From Desulfomicrobium macestii (lineage in GTDB: Bacteria > Desulfobacterota > Desulfovibrionia > Desulfovibrionales > Desulfomicrobiaceae), in NCBI RefSeq assembly GCF_014873765.1, contig NZ_JADBGG010000025.1, positions 1 through 64,000 on the forward strand: DNA of 64,000 nt, given 5' to 3'. Under the pieces are notes generated by a model. The model was given only the letters and a program-made list of their open reading frames with translations, ran no database searches and had not been told where the DNA came from. The translations under genes and the position numbers were made by a program. Positions 19,291 to 28,260 of the stretch are shown in pieces; the first letter of the stretch is position 1, and each line of letters begins with the position of its first letter.

Positions 19291-19338
19291 GATTTTCTCC
19301 TTTATCTGAAGCGGCCTGTAGGCCGCAACGTGTGCGTC

Positions 19339-20613
19339 TTATCCGATATCGCCCAGCAGGCGGTCCACCATGATGGAAGCCGCGGAACGGACGGAAAGGT
19401 GGTTGTACCTATCCATAAAACGTATGGCCCGCAACATGCCGTCGGCCCCTGCCAGAACGTCGCGATGCAAACCGTGTCCGGTGCCCAGAACCAGAAGAAC
19501 CGGCTCCTTCTGAAGCATCTGTGACACCTGGGCGCAGGTCATGTTTCCAGCCTTGGCGCTGGTAGCCACGACCTTGGGACGCACGCCCGTGCAATCCGTG
19601 ATTTCCGCGATGGCCTCGTCCAACAGGCCGACCACCCGGACCCGGCCCAGGGCGGTGCCCCGATCCGGATTTGCCTTGAGCCCGTAACCCTCGCGCCAAT
19701 GGCCTATGAGGGTGCGGGCGAGATCCTGCTGGTCCGCGACCGGGGTGCAGACAAAATATCCGCCGAGCCCATAGGTACACGAAACGCGTGCAATATCGTG
19801 GAGGTCAAGGTTTGTCAAAGACGTAGTGATGGTCTGACCCGATTTATTTTCAACCGGGTAATGGACCAGCGCCACAAAAAGATTTCGCCCCGGCCGTGTC
19901 CGCTCAAGCCCTTTCAAATACTTGATGTCATCATCCGTCAGCGCCGCCTGGGCAAGAATGTCCGGACGCGAGGCCAGGGTCGTCTCCAGGCTCTTTTCCC
20001 GCCGCCAGGCCATGATGCGTCCGTGATGGCCCGAAGACAGAACCTCCGGCACTTTCAGGCCCTCGTACTCCTCCGGCCTGGTGTAATGGGGATATTCAAG
20101 CAGGCCGGAACTGAAGCTTTCCTCGTCGGCGCTTTCGTCCTTGCCCATGAAATCCGGGATGAGTCGGCCAACGGCCTCGATCAAACACAGGGCGCCAACC
20201 TCTCCGCCATTCAGGACAAAGTCGCCCACGCAGATGGGCTCGATGGCGCAAAGCTCTTCCAGCCTGGCGTCGATTCCTTCATAGCGGCCGCACAACAGCG
20301 CGATCTCTTCCTCCCCGGCCAGTTCCCGAGCCAAGGCCTGGGTCAGGGGGCGCCCCTTGGGACTGAGCATGAGCACCCTCGCCTTTGGCCCAAGGGCCCC
20401 AAGCGCGCGGCGGATCGGATCCACGGCCAGGACCATGCCCGGCCCGCCCCCGTAGGGACGGTCATCCACATTGTGATGCTTGTCCGTGGAATGGTCGCGC
20501 GGATTGATGAACGAAAACTCGATCAGCCCCTTTTCCCTGGCCTTGGACAGGAGTCCGCAGGAAAGGGGGGAATCGAAAAATTCGGGAAAAATGCTGATGA
20601 CGGAAAATCGCAT
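19339..20613 (-). CDS. trmD: tRNA (guanine-37-N1)-methyltransferase fused to a second RNA methyltransferase domain
   Basis: 424 aa, whereas TrmD alone is about 240-250. Residues 1-240 are a normal TrmD with the trefoil-knot cofactor site (LLCGRYEGIDARLEE, VGDFVLNGGEVGALCLIEAV), which makes m1G37 in tRNA. Residues about 243-424 (from LFVALVHYPV to RSAASIMVDRLLGDIG) match the predicted SAM-dependent RNA methyltransferase domain PF09936, also with a GTGHGLHRDV glycine-rich loop. The target of this second domain is unknown. The start at 20613 (MRFSVISIFPEFF) has an upstream CAGGA. The frame is open a further 189 bp, but that part is translation of the REP-like repeat. Confidence 0.93.
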   Translation of the reverse strand: MRFSVISIFPEFFDSPLSCGLLSKAREKGLIEFSFINPRDHSTDKHHNVDDRPYGGGPGMVLAVDPIRRALGALGPKARVLMLSPKGRPLTQALARELAGEEEIALLCGRYEGIDARLEELCAIEPICVGDFVLNGGEVGALCLIEAVGRLIPDFMGKDESADEESFSSGLLEYPHYTRPEEYEGLKVPEVLSSGHHGRIMAWRREKSLETTLASRPDILAQAALTDDDIKYLKGLERTRPGRNLFVALVHYPVENKSGQTITTSLTNLDLHDIARVSCTYGLGGYFVCTPVADQQDLARTLIGHWREGYGLKANPDRGTALGRVRVVGLLDEAIAEITDCTGVRPKVVATSAKAGNMTCAQVSQMLQKEPVLLVLGTGHGLHRDVLAGADGMLRAIRFMDRYNHLSVRSAASIMVDRLLGDIG

Positions 20614-20680
20614 TCCTGCTTCCACTTTAATGGCCGGAGCACTAGGGAGGGAAACTGCAAAAGTCGCTCGGCACCGCCCC

Positions 20681-20794
20681 TGGTCATTCCCGCGAAGGCG
20701 GGAATCCATCTTATTCCGATCAGTTAAAATTAGGGGATTGATCCCCGCCTTCGCGGGGATGACGACAGTGCATGCGGGGATGACGACAGTGCAT
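20681..20794. repeat. REP-like palindromic repeats plus a 21-bp tandem duplication
   Basis: Two inverted REP-type units of the widespread CCCGCGAAGGCGGG type lie in the trmD-rimM gap. One reads ATTCCCGCGAAGGCGGGAAT (20686-20705); the other (20742-20758) reads ATCCCCGCCTTCGCGGGGAT in the opposite arrangement. The right unit runs into two exact head-to-tail copies of a 21-bp unit beginning GCGGGGATGACGACAG (20753-20773 and 20774-20794). It looks like a nonautonomous REP pair inserted in a ribosome-biogenesis operon. Confidence 0.8.
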
Positions 20795-20834
20795 ATCGAC
20801 AATCCTGCGCGCCATTACCTCTGGCCAATCACGC

Positions 20835-21383
20835 TTACGGCTGTTGATACAATTCGAGCAGGCCGTCCGGGGGATCGACCAGGATGACTCCGGCATCGAG
20901 GTCGATATCGAGAATGAACTCGTCCACGGCCGGAAGCATGATCTCGTTGCCGTCCTCGTCGTGAATGAACCACAGCTCCTGACCGGCCACGTCGCGGATG
21001 TCTTCCAAGAGGCCGATGCGGGAGCCGTTGACATGCATGACCGGCAGGCCGATCAGGTCCTCGGGGCGATACTCGTCCTCGTCCAGCGGCGGCAGATCGC
21101 GTTCCCGCGCCAACACGTCGGCACCACGCCACGCCTCCGCCTGATCCCGCCCCTGGGAGCGGTCAACGGTGATGAGGGCGCGACCTTGATGCGCACGCCA
21201 TCCTTCAAGGACGCAAGGCCTCGGTTTTTTGCCCGGAAGCCGCAGGTAGATGCGGGTCAAGCCCTCAAAGATGAAAGGGGAGTCTGCATATGGTTCGATG
21301 CAGAGCTCCCCCCTGAGGCCATGTGGTTTCTGAACCCGACCCAGTTCCACGAGCTTGACCGGGTCCAATTTCTCTTCGGACAC
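20835..21383 (-). CDS. rimM: 16S rRNA processing protein RimM
   Basis: 182 aa, a 30S maturation factor that binds protein S19. It has the N-terminal VELGRVQKPHGLRGELCIEPY segment and a C-terminal PRC-barrel (DLIGLPVMHVNGSRIGLLEDI... AVDEFILDIDLDAGVILVDPPDGLLEL). The GTG start at 21383 lies 1 bp after the khpA stop and uses the GGAGTAA across that stop. A 221-bp repeat-bearing gap separates it from trmD. Confidence 0.95.
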   Translation of the reverse strand: MSEEKLDPVKLVELGRVQKPHGLRGELCIEPYADSPFIFEGLTRIYLRLPGKKPRPCVLEGWRAHQGRALITVDRSQGRDQAEAWRGADVLARERDLPPLDEDEYRPEDLIGLPVMHVNGSRIGLLEDIRDVAGQELWFIHDEDGNEIMLPAVDEFILDIDLDAGVILVDPPDGLLELYQQP

Positions 21384-21384
21384 G

Positions 21385-21618
21385 TTACTCCAGAATTTCC
21401 AGGACTGAACGTTTCCTGATTTTGGTTGAAGCCGCGCCCAAGATGGTCCGCATGGCCCTGGCCGTGCGCCCCTGCTTGCCGATGACCTTGCCCAGATCTT
21501 CCTTGGCCACCTTCAGCTCAATGACGGAGGTCTGCTCTCCCTCGATTTCAGTCACCGAGACACTGTCCGGATTATCCACCAAAGACTTGGCTATGAATTC
21601 GATCAAATCCTTGAGCAT
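21385..21618 (-). CDS. khpA: KH-domain RNA-binding protein (KhpA type)
   Basis: 77 aa with a single KH domain carrying the [18 protein letters not shown] GxxG loop. Small proteins of this type bind RNA broadly and are usually placed between rpsP and rimM, as here. ATG at 21618 has GGAGG five bases upstream; a GTG six bases earlier would lie in the ribosome site. Confidence 0.93.
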   Translation of the reverse strand: MLKDLIEFIAKSLVDNPDSVSVTEIEGEQTSVIELKVAKEDLGKVIGKQGRTARAMRTILGAASTKIRKRSVLEILE

Positions 21619-21679
21619 GAGCACCTCCGCTGAAGATCTGTGGATCGCACGATGAGCCGGGCGACGAGCCTTGGAGGTA

Positions 21680-21925
21680 CTATTTACTGAATCCAGACTT
21701 CTTTAGCAAGGAGCGAACCGTATCTGTGGGCTGCGCACCCAGTTCGATCCAGCTTTTGACCTTGTCCTGATCGAACTTGATCTCGGCAGGCTCGGTCATG
21801 GGGTTGTAATAGCCCACATAATCAAGGGCCCGGCCGTCACGGCGGGAAGCGGAATCCACGGCCACGATGCGGTAAAACGGTTTCTTCTTGGAGCCCATGC
21901 GGGTCAGTCTGAGTTTCAAAGCCAT
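21680..21925 (-). CDS. rpsP: 30S ribosomal protein S16
   Basis: 81 aa, full length: [21 protein letters not shown], followed by DSRRDGR-like and [13 protein letters not shown] segments. The start at 21925 has AGGGAG; the open 63 bp upstream is not part of S16. It lies between ffh and khpA. Confidence 0.97.
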   Translation of the reverse strand: MALKLRLTRMGSKKKPFYRIVAVDSASRRDGRALDYVGYYNPMTEPAEIKFDQDKVKSWIELGAQPTDTVRSLLKKSGFSK

Positions 21926-21999
21926 TGTTGTTCTCCCTGAACGTAAGTGTATTGCGCGAACGCTTAAGTTCGGTCGTAACCGAAACAAGGGGCGCCCGA

Positions 22000-23478
22000 C
22001 TATTTTTTTCTGCGCTGCTTTTTGGCCTTCTTGCGCTTTTCCTTGAGCTTGGCCGCTTCCGCAGCGGTTCGTCCGCCGCCTCCGGAAGGCAACCCGCCGG
22101 GCATCCCGGGCATGCCGCCCGGCATCGCTCCCATTCCTGGCATTCCGGGCATGCGTCCGCCCTGTGGCATGGACGGCATCTTGCCGCCCGCCATCTTCTT
22201 CATCATCTTCTGCATCTGCTCAAAATTCTTGAGAAGCTGGTTGACCTCGGTCACCGTGACCCCGCTGCCCTTGGCGATTCGCTGCTTGCGGCTGGGGTTG
22301 ATGATCTTGGGCTCGTGGCGTTCGGCCATGGTCATGGAACTGATCATGGCCTCGACCTTGCCGAGTTCCTTCTCGGGCATTTGGACATCCTGCAACTGCT
22401 TGCGGATCTGTCCCATGCCCGGGATGAGCTTCATGATGCCTTCGAGGGAACCGAGCTTCTTGATGCGGCGCATCTGCGTACGAAAATCTTCAAGATCGAA
22501 TTCGGCCTTCTTGAATTTTCTTTCAAGGGCCTCGGCTTCCTTGGAGTCGATGGTCGACTGCGCCTTTTCGATCAGCGTCAGTACATCGCCCATGCCGAGA
22601 ATCCGGGACGCAATGCGGTCCGGATGAAAAACTTCAAGTTCGCTGAGACGCTCGCCCATGCCGACAAACTTGAGCGGCTTGCCCGTGATGGACTTGATGG
22701 ACAACGCCGCGCCGCCGCGGGCATCACCGTCCATCTTGGTCAGCACAACGCCGGTGATGTCCAGAACCTCGTTGAATTTCTCGGCAACGGTGACCGCGTC
22801 CTGGCCGGTCATGGCGTCGGCCACGAACAAAATTTCCTGCGGACGGCACTTTTCCTTGATGCCGACCAGCTCCTGCATGAGCAATTCATCAATATGCAGA
22901 CGGCCCGCCGTATCGATGAGGATCACGGAGCAGCCCTTGAGCTCGGCGTCACGCATGGCGTCAACGCAGATGTCCACCGGATTCATGTCCACGGTGGAAG
23001 GATAGACCGGCACTCCCAGCTCGGCTCCAAGTTTCGTCAGCTGATCGATGGCCGCCGGACGATAGACGTCGGCGGGGACCAGGTACGGAGCGTATTTCTG
23101 GCGGCGCAGGAACAGGGCCAGCTTGGCCGCCGACGTGGTCTTGCCCGAACCCTGCAGGCCGGACATCATGATCACGTAGGGCGGCTTACCCGAGAGGTTC
23201 AGGGCGCAGTTCTCGCCGCCCAGGAGCTCGATCAGCTCTTCGTGGACGATCTTGATGACCTGCTGGCCGGGTGTCAGGCTGCCGAGGACATCCTGCCCGA
23301 GCGCCCGAACCTTTACCTTTTCGACAAAGTCCTTGACGACCTTGAAATTGACGTCGGCTTCCAGGAGGGCCAGACGCACTTCGCGCAAGCCATCCTGGAT
23401 GTTGCTTTCATCGAGGCGGCCGTGGCCGCGCAGTTTTTTAAAGACCGATTCAAGTCGGTCGGACAAGCTATCGAACAT
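22000..23478 (-). CDS. ffh: Signal recognition particle protein Ffh
   Basis: 492 aa. The N domain is followed by the GTPase G domain with [24 protein letters not shown] and [13 protein letters not shown], then the methionine-rich M domain, which binds 4.5S RNA and signal sequences. The C-terminal tail after about residue 430 is an unusual Met-Pro-Gly-rich stretch ending in a lysine-rich tail ([10 protein letters not shown]), longer than in E. coli Ffh (453 aa). It is the first gene of the long minus-strand run and has a sigma-70 type promoter at 23514-23542. Confidence 0.97.
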   Translation of the reverse strand: MFDSLSDRLESVFKKLRGHGRLDESNIQDGLREVRLALLEADVNFKVVKDFVEKVKVRALGQDVLGSLTPGQQVIKIVHEELIELLGGENCALNLSGKPPYVIMMSGLQGSGKTTSAAKLALFLRRQKYAPYLVPADVYRPAAIDQLTKLGAELGVPVYPSTVDMNPVDICVDAMRDAELKGCSVILIDTAGRLHIDELLMQELVGIKEKCRPQEILFVADAMTGQDAVTVAEKFNEVLDITGVVLTKMDGDARGGAALSIKSITGKPLKFVGMGERLSELEVFHPDRIASRILGMGDVLTLIEKAQSTIDSKEAEALERKFKKAEFDLEDFRTQMRRIKKLGSLEGIMKLIPGMGQIRKQLQDVQMPEKELGKVEAMISSMTMAERHEPKIINPSRKQRIAKGSGVTVTEVNQLLKNFEQMQKMMKKMAGGKMPSMPQGGRMPGMPGMGAMPGGMPGMPGGLPSGGGGRTAAEAAKLKEKRKKAKKQRRKK

Positions 23479-23513
23479 TCAAGGGCACCTGTGCTGGGGA
23501 AAAGAAGAAGGGA

Positions 23514-23542
23514 TGCATAGACAAGTTCGATCCACTCGTCAA
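23514..23542 (-). promoter_or_regulatory. Candidate sigma-70 promoter for the ffh run
   Basis: On the minus strand TTGACG and TATGCA are separated by exactly 17 bp, close to the TTGACA-N17-TATAAT consensus, 36 bp upstream of the ffh ATG. Confidence 0.6.
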
Positions 23543-23560
23543 GCAGAAGCAAACCATGGT

Positions 23561-23592
23561 GTCGCGGCGCGCGGCATCCCGCGCGCCGCGAC
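23561..23592 (-). terminator. Strong hairpin at the 3' end of the aminotransferase gene
   Basis: A perfect 14-bp GC-rich stem (GTCGCGGCGCGCGG and its complement) with a 4-nt CATC loop starts 5 bp past the aminotransferase stop codon. No U tract follows, so it may stabilise the 3' end or act with Rho rather than as a classic terminator. Confidence 0.6.
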
Positions 23593-23596
23593 GAAA

Positions 23597-24790
23597 TCAG
23601 CCCAAGGCCTTGGCCACGGCACGCGCAAAGCCGGGAGCCGCGCCCCGGATGGTGGACTCGTCCACACAGAAAGCCAGGCGGAAAAAGCCCGGATAGCCGA
23701 AGCCCGAACCAGGCACGGCCAGAATCTGCTCCTGCATGAGTTCATTGACAAAGGCCGCATCATCCCCGCCCTTGGGAATGCGCGGGAAGAAATAGAACGC
23801 GCCCTGCGGCATGGAAAATTCAATGCCGGCCTCACGCAGCACCTCGGCCATGGCGTCACGACGGCGGGCATAGACCGAGGCATCCACCTCGTGCCCCAAG
23901 GCCTTGGCCAGAAGCTTCTGCCCCACAGCCGGCGCGTTGACGAAACCGAGGATACGATTGGCCAGAATCACTCCCGCCACCAGATGCGCGCCTTCGGGCA
24001 TGGCCGGATTCACGGCCACGTACCCTACCCGCTCCCCGGCCAGGGCCAGATTCTTGGAGAAGGAACTGATCACGACGCTGTGCTCGTAGATCGGGAAAAT
24101 CGCGGGCACTTCAGTTCCGTCATAGGCCAGAAAACGGTAGGGTTCGTCGGAAATGAGCAGGATGGGCCGCCCGGTCCGGGCCGAAGCCTGCCGCAGGATG
24201 TCGGCCAACTGGGAAAGCTCTTCAAGAGAATAGATCCGGCCAGTCGGGTTGTTGGGTGAGTTGATCAGCACGCAGCGGGTACGGTCGGAGATGGCCGAGG
24301 CCAGGGCCTTCAGATCCAGCTCGAAGGTCAACGGCTTGGACGGGACGGCTTTCAAAACCCCGCGATGATTCTCGGCATAGAATCCGTACTCCACAAAATA
24401 CGGCGCAGGACAAAGTACCTCGTCTCCGGGTTCGAGCACGGCCCTGAACAACGCGTTGATCCCGCCCGCCGCGCCGCAGGTGACGACCAGATCCTCGGCC
24501 GAAACGGCCACACCCTGCTCGACGGAAACCACCTCGGCCAGGCGCTCGCGCACCTGCGGATAGCCGGCGTTGGGCATGTAGCCGAAGGCAAAAGGCTTCC
24601 CGGCGTCCTCGGCCAATTCGCGCAGCCCCTCGGCCACCGCCGCCGGGGGAGCCAGGTCCGGATTGCCCAGGCTGAAATCATAGACATTCTCAGCCCCGTA
24701 TTTCTTCTTGAGCTCGATGCCGGTTTCGAACATGCGCCGGATCCACGACGACTTGGCCAGATAGCCCTCGATCTGCGAACAAAGAATCAT
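23597..24790 (-). CDS. Pyridoxal-phosphate-dependent class I/II aminotransferase
   Basis: 397 aa, fold type I. The PLP lysine is in VISSFSKNLALAGERVGY. NSPNNPTGRIYS and SDEPYRFLAY carry the Asn and Asp that hold the cofactor, and FRLAFCV carries the carboxylate-binding Arg. These proteins transfer amino groups from amino acids such as aspartate, alanine or aromatic residues; the substrate cannot be told from sequence alone. ATG at 24790 has GGGAG. It lies 27 bp downstream of a sigma-54 activator gene and is probably cotranscribed with it. Confidence 0.92.
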   Translation of the reverse strand: MILCSQIEGYLAKSSWIRRMFETGIELKKKYGAENVYDFSLGNPDLAPPAAVAEGLRELAEDAGKPFAFGYMPNAGYPQVRERLAEVVSVEQGVAVSAEDLVVTCGAAGGINALFRAVLEPGDEVLCPAPYFVEYGFYAENHRGVLKAVPSKPLTFELDLKALASAISDRTRCVLINSPNNPTGRIYSLEELSQLADILRQASARTGRPILLISDEPYRFLAYDGTEVPAIFPIYEHSVVISSFSKNLALAGERVGYVAVNPAMPEGAHLVAGVILANRILGFVNAPAVGQKLLAKALGHEVDASVYARRRDAMAEVLREAGIEFSMPQGAFYFFPRIPKGGDDAAFVNELMQEQILAVPGSGFGYPGFFRLAFCVDESTIRGAAPGFARAVAKALG

Positions 24791-24817
24791 ATGCTCTCCC
24801 TTGAAGGCCCGGTTCCC

Positions 24818-26233
24818 TTACGGAATATCCAGGCCGATCTTTCTGTATTCACCAAGTTTGTTGCGCAATGTGCGCACGGAAATTCCTAGGAGCTCCGAAG
24901 CCTTGGTCCTGTTGCCCAAGGTCGAATCCAGGCTCTTCATGATCAGATGCATCTCCATTTCCTGGATGGTCGGGATGCGTCCGGCAAAGTCCATGGTCAT
25001 GCTCGGGGACAAGGATGACGCCCGCGCGGGAATGGGCGCGTCCGGCACCGATTCGCCCGCTTCGCAAAGCTCCGGGGACCACTCCTGCCCATCCAGCAGA
25101 AAATGCATCGGCCGGATGGGCCCCGCCCCGGCCAGGAGCACGGCCCTTTCCATCAAATTCTGCAGTTCACGCACATTGCCCGGCCAGTCGTGCGCCATGA
25201 TCCAATCGCGGGCTTCGGTCGAAAGTTGCAGGGCGCCGAGTCCGTATTCCCGGGTGAGACGGCGGATGAAAAAATCGGCCAGCAACAGCACGTCATCGCC
25301 GCGCTGGGCCAGCGGAGGCAGGCGTAGCGGGATGACGTTCAGGCGGTAAAAAAGGTCCTGACGAAATTCGCCCTTCTCCACGCTCTGCTCAAGATTGCGG
25401 TTGGTGGTGGCCAGTACGCGCACATCCACCTTGACCGTCTCGACCCCGCCCACGCGGTCGATCTCGCCCTCCTGGAGGGCGCGCAGCAGCTTGGCTTGAA
25501 GAGCCAGGGCCATTTCGGAAATTTCATCCAGAAGCAGGGTCCCGCCGGTGGCCAGTTCGAACTTGCCCAGCTTGCGGGAAATGGCTCCGGTGAATGAACC
25601 CTTCTCGTGACCGAACAGTTCGCTCTCGAGCAGGTGCTCGGGCAAGGCCGCGCAGTTGACCGCCACGAAGGGAGCGTTTTCACGGCCCGAATGGGCATGA
25701 ATGAAACGGGCGAACATCTCCTTACCCGTACCCGACTCGCCGGAGATGAGCACGGTGGCCTTGGACGGAGCCACCTGCTTGGCCAAAGCCAAAACCCGGG
25801 CCACGGAAGGATGGGAGCCTACGATGGCCACCTCGCGCGGATTGCTCCGGGCAACGGGACGAGGCGCGGCCGGGGCTTGCGCTTCCCGTGGCAACACGGC
25901 CTGGATCTTTTCCCAGGTCAGCGGACAGAGCCAGTAATCCTGCGCACCCATTTCCATATAATAGCGCGCTTCCTCGGCGCTGCCCTTGTCCGTAAACACG
26001 ATGACGGGGATCTGGCTTTCGGCCTGGTTCAAGGCATCGAGAAGATCCTGGGCCCTGTATCCGGGCAGGGAAGGCAGGGTGAAGACGATATCGGCCTTGC
26101 GCGCCTCAAGCACTTTAAGCGCCGAGGCACGGTCGTCCACAACCATGGCCTGACACTCATGCGCCTTGAATTCGGCATGCAGGGGGGACACGAGTTCGGA
26201 TCGTGAGACAAAGAGGATTCGCTTGGACGCCAT
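24818..26233 (-). CDS. Sigma-54-dependent activator with degenerate receiver domain
   Basis: 471 aa. The AAA+ domain is complete: Walker A GESGTGK (165-171), sigma-54 loop GSFTGA (212-217, a mild variant of GAFTGA) and Walker B LLLDEISE. A Fis-type helix-turn-helix closes the protein. The N-terminal about 115 residues have the receiver layout but lack all key residues. The acidic pair is replaced by SRSE (10-13), the phospho-acceptor Asp by Leu53 (VFTLPSLPG), and the conserved Lys by Cys103 (WLCPL). So it cannot be controlled by classic aspartyl phosphorylation. It may resemble FlrC/FleR-type regulators, but no flagellar gene is near. No clear ribosome site precedes the ATG. Confidence 0.9.
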   Translation of the reverse strand: MASKRILFVSRSELVSPLHAEFKAHECQAMVVDDRASALKVLEARKADIVFTLPSLPGYRAQDLLDALNQAESQIPVIVFTDKGSAEEARYYMEMGAQDYWLCPLTWEKIQAVLPREAQAPAAPRPVARSNPREVAIVGSHPSVARVLALAKQVAPSKATVLISGESGTGKEMFARFIHAHSGRENAPFVAVNCAALPEHLLESELFGHEKGSFTGAISRKLGKFELATGGTLLLDEISEMALALQAKLLRALQEGEIDRVGGVETVKVDVRVLATTNRNLEQSVEKGEFRQDLFYRLNVIPLRLPPLAQRGDDVLLLADFFIRRLTREYGLGALQLSTEARDWIMAHDWPGNVRELQNLMERAVLLAGAGPIRPMHFLLDGQEWSPELCEAGESVPDAPIPARASSLSPSMTMDFAGRIPTIQEMEMHLIMKSLDSTLGNRTKASELLGISVRTLRNKLGEYRKIGLDIP

Positions 26234-26372
26234 ATCCGCATACGCTATCTTTTCCCCAGCCTCTTTGCAATATGGAGAGCCTGCGGGCGCTTGCCCGCCA
26301 TCCGCCCATCTGCTAGGGCTGGGTCGGATTTCGAGCCTTCAATTCACAGCAAGCCAAAGGGTCTCCCCTCTT

Positions 26373-27131
26373 ATGCCCATGAACCCCCAAGAACTGACCT
26401 CCCTGCTGCGCGACGTCGCCGCCGGCAATATCTCGTGCGAGACTGCCCAGGCGGTCCTTGCGGGGAACGAAAACAAGGACCTGACCCTAGACACCTGGCG
26501 CCAGGAGCGCACCAATGTCGGCGAAGTGGTCTATGGTCAGGGCAAGACCCTGGAGCAGATCCGCGCCTCCCTTGCAGAGCTGGGGCGGCACCACCCGGTC
26601 CTGGCCACCAAGATTTCGACGGCGCACGGGCAGGAGCTTAAGAATCTTTTTCCAAATGGATGCCTGTGGGAGGAGGCGAGGCTCTTTTGCCTGGGAGCGG
26701 ATCTGCTGGCCGCCGACCCCAAGGCGCCCGACTCGGAAGTGCTCATCGTCACGGCCGGATCCTCGGACCTGCCCGTGGCCCGTGAAGCCCTGGGCACTGC
26801 CAGATTCCTGGGACTTGGCGCGCACCTGGTGAGCGACGTGGGCGTCGCTGGCCTGCACCGCCTGGACCCGCACCTGCCGAGCCTGCGCCAGGCCAGGGTC
26901 ATCATCGCGGTGGCCGGAATGGAAGGCGCGCTGCCAAGCGTCCTCGGCGGGCTCCTGAAGGCACCGATCATTGCGGTTCCAACCTCGACAGGCTATGGGG
27001 CCAACTTCGCAGGCCTGACCCCGCTCCTGGCCATGCTCAACTCCTGCGCCCCGGGCGTGGGAGTGGTCAACATCGACAACGGCTTCGGGGCGGCCGTGCT
27101 GGCAAAAAAAATCCTGGCCCGCCAAGAATAA
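26373..27131 (+). CDS. larB: Nickel-pincer cofactor biosynthesis protein LarB
   Basis: 252 aa. The C-terminal part (about 115-250) is the PurE/AIR-carboxylase-like domain (VTAGSSDLPVAREA, VAGMEGALPSVLGGL, PTSTGYGANFAGL, NIDNGFGAA) that in LarB carboxylates the pyridinium ring of NaAD in the making of the nickel-pincer nucleotide of lactate racemase. The N-terminal GEVVYGQGKT segment also fits. Start at ATG 26373, with a second ATG two codons later; no clear Shine-Dalgarno is seen. larC, larE and larA are not in the window. It is transcribed divergently from the sigma-54 activator gene and sits 4 bp before a glycosyltransferase. Confidence 0.93.
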   Translation: MPMNPQELTSLLRDVAAGNISCETAQAVLAGNENKDLTLDTWRQERTNVGEVVYGQGKTLEQIRASLAELGRHHPVLATKISTAHGQELKNLFPNGCLWEEARLFCLGADLLAADPKAPDSEVLIVTAGSSDLPVAREALGTARFLGLGAHLVSDVGVAGLHRLDPHLPSLRQARVIIAVAGMEGALPSVLGGLLKAPIIAVPTSTGYGANFAGLTPLLAMLNSCAPGVGVVNIDNGFGAAVLAKKILARQE

Positions 27132-27135
27132 ACAC

Positions 27136-28260
27136 ATGAATAAACCGGTTCTTTTTCGAGTCACGAACAATCTGAAGGTGGGCGGCGTACAGAAACGACT
27201 GCGCGCACTTTTGCCCTTGCTGACGGAGCACTACGAAGTGCACGTCGTGACCTATAAGGACAGGGGTATATTTTTTGATGAATTGGCCAAGCTCGGCGTG
27301 CATACCCACTTCCTGCCCCGCAAGGGGCACTGGAACCCGATGGCCATCTGGCAGCTGGCAAAACTTTTCCGCAAACACCGGGCCGATATCGTTCACACGC
27401 ATTCCTTCGGCGGCAATATCTTCGGCATCCTCGCGGCGGCCCTGGCCCGGGTGCCGGTGCGGATCGGCCAGGTGCACTCGCGCGGTCTGCATTGGTATGG
27501 AACTTCCATTTTTCGCCAAAGGAAGCAAATTATTGAAGAATCCTTCGTGCACCGACTATTTTCTCACCAAGTTGTATTTGTATCGGAAGAATCCCTTGCT
27601 TTTTTTCAATCAAAAACAGGCCTACCAAAATACATGCTGAGCGTACTCCACAATGGGATGACTCTAACAACCAGCAGACCGCCTCTCACAAGAGAAGATC
27701 TGAAGCTTCCGGTATCCATCCCACTCATTGGCTTCGTCGGCAGGCTGACCCAAGGCAAAGGACTCAACTTTTTTTTCACTTTTGCGATGCAGGCTTTGAA
27801 AATGCGTCCTGAATCATATCACTTTGTTGTTATTGGTGGAGGATGCCAGCGCACCTTCGTAGAATTGTGCGCCAATCTAGGTATTTCCCGATCGGTGACA
27901 TTTACAGACGAATTGCACGAAATGGACCGCATTTACCCCATTCTTAATGCCATACTCTTCACGTCCAAACCCGAACATGAAGGTATGCCAGGAGTTGTGC
28001 TGGAAGCCTGTGCCCATGGCCTTCCCATATTGGCAAGAGAATCCCAACCCATCCAAGAAATTGCCCAGCACTACAGCCGAATACGCTATTTCAACGCAAC
28101 TGAACCACACGTTCAGCTTGAAGATCTCCTTTGCGTTCCCGAGGACAATCGCAAAGCTTTCCAAAACGAATTCTCTCTTGAGGCCATGCGGGACAGAACG
28201 CACGCCCTGTATCAGCGCCTTCTCGACAAGCGTGGTGAAGGCTTCCGAAAATGTCCTTGA
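27136..28260 (+). CDS. GT4-family glycosyltransferase
   Basis: 374 aa, GT-B fold. Recognisable parts are the N-terminal FRVTNNLKVGGVQKRLRAL loop, the mid-protein GFVGRLTQGKGLN donor-domain start and the C-terminal EHEGMPGVVLEACAHGLPILA motif with the E(x7)E pair. It probably adds a sugar to the lipid A-core or a related lipid-linked glycan on the cytoplasmic face. The codon use becomes more AT-rich in its second half than in larB just upstream. It overlaps the next gene by 10 bp. Confidence 0.88.
   Translation: MNKPVLFRVTNNLKVGGVQKRLRALLPLLTEHYEVHVVTYKDRGIFFDELAKLGVHTHFLPRKGHWNPMAIWQLAKLFRKHRADIVHTHSFGGNIFGILAAALARVPVRIGQVHSRGLHWYGTSIFRQRKQIIEESFVHRLFSHQVVFVSEESLAFFQSKTGLPKYMLSVLHNGMTLTTSRPPLTREDLKLPVSIPLIGFVGRLTQGKGLNFFFTFAMQALKMRPESYHFVVIGGGCQRTFVELCANLGISRSVTFTDELHEMDRIYPILNAILFTSKPEHEGMPGVVLEACAHGLPILARESQPIQEIAQHYSRIRYFNATEPHVQLEDLLCVPEDNRKAFQNEFSLEAMRDRTHALYQRLLDKRGEGFRKCP

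Noticed and set aside
20753-20794. Short CRISPR-like direct repeat
   Set aside because: Only two head-to-tail copies with no spacer between them; it is a tandem duplication.
20614-20802. 63-residue N-terminal extension of TrmD
   Set aside because: It is translation of REP-like repeats (VIPAKAGI and DSRLRGND peptides), a known annotation artefact.
21925-23520. 531-codon open frame antisense to ffh
   Set aside because: Low-complexity shadow of the clear Ffh gene; no ribosome site or motif.
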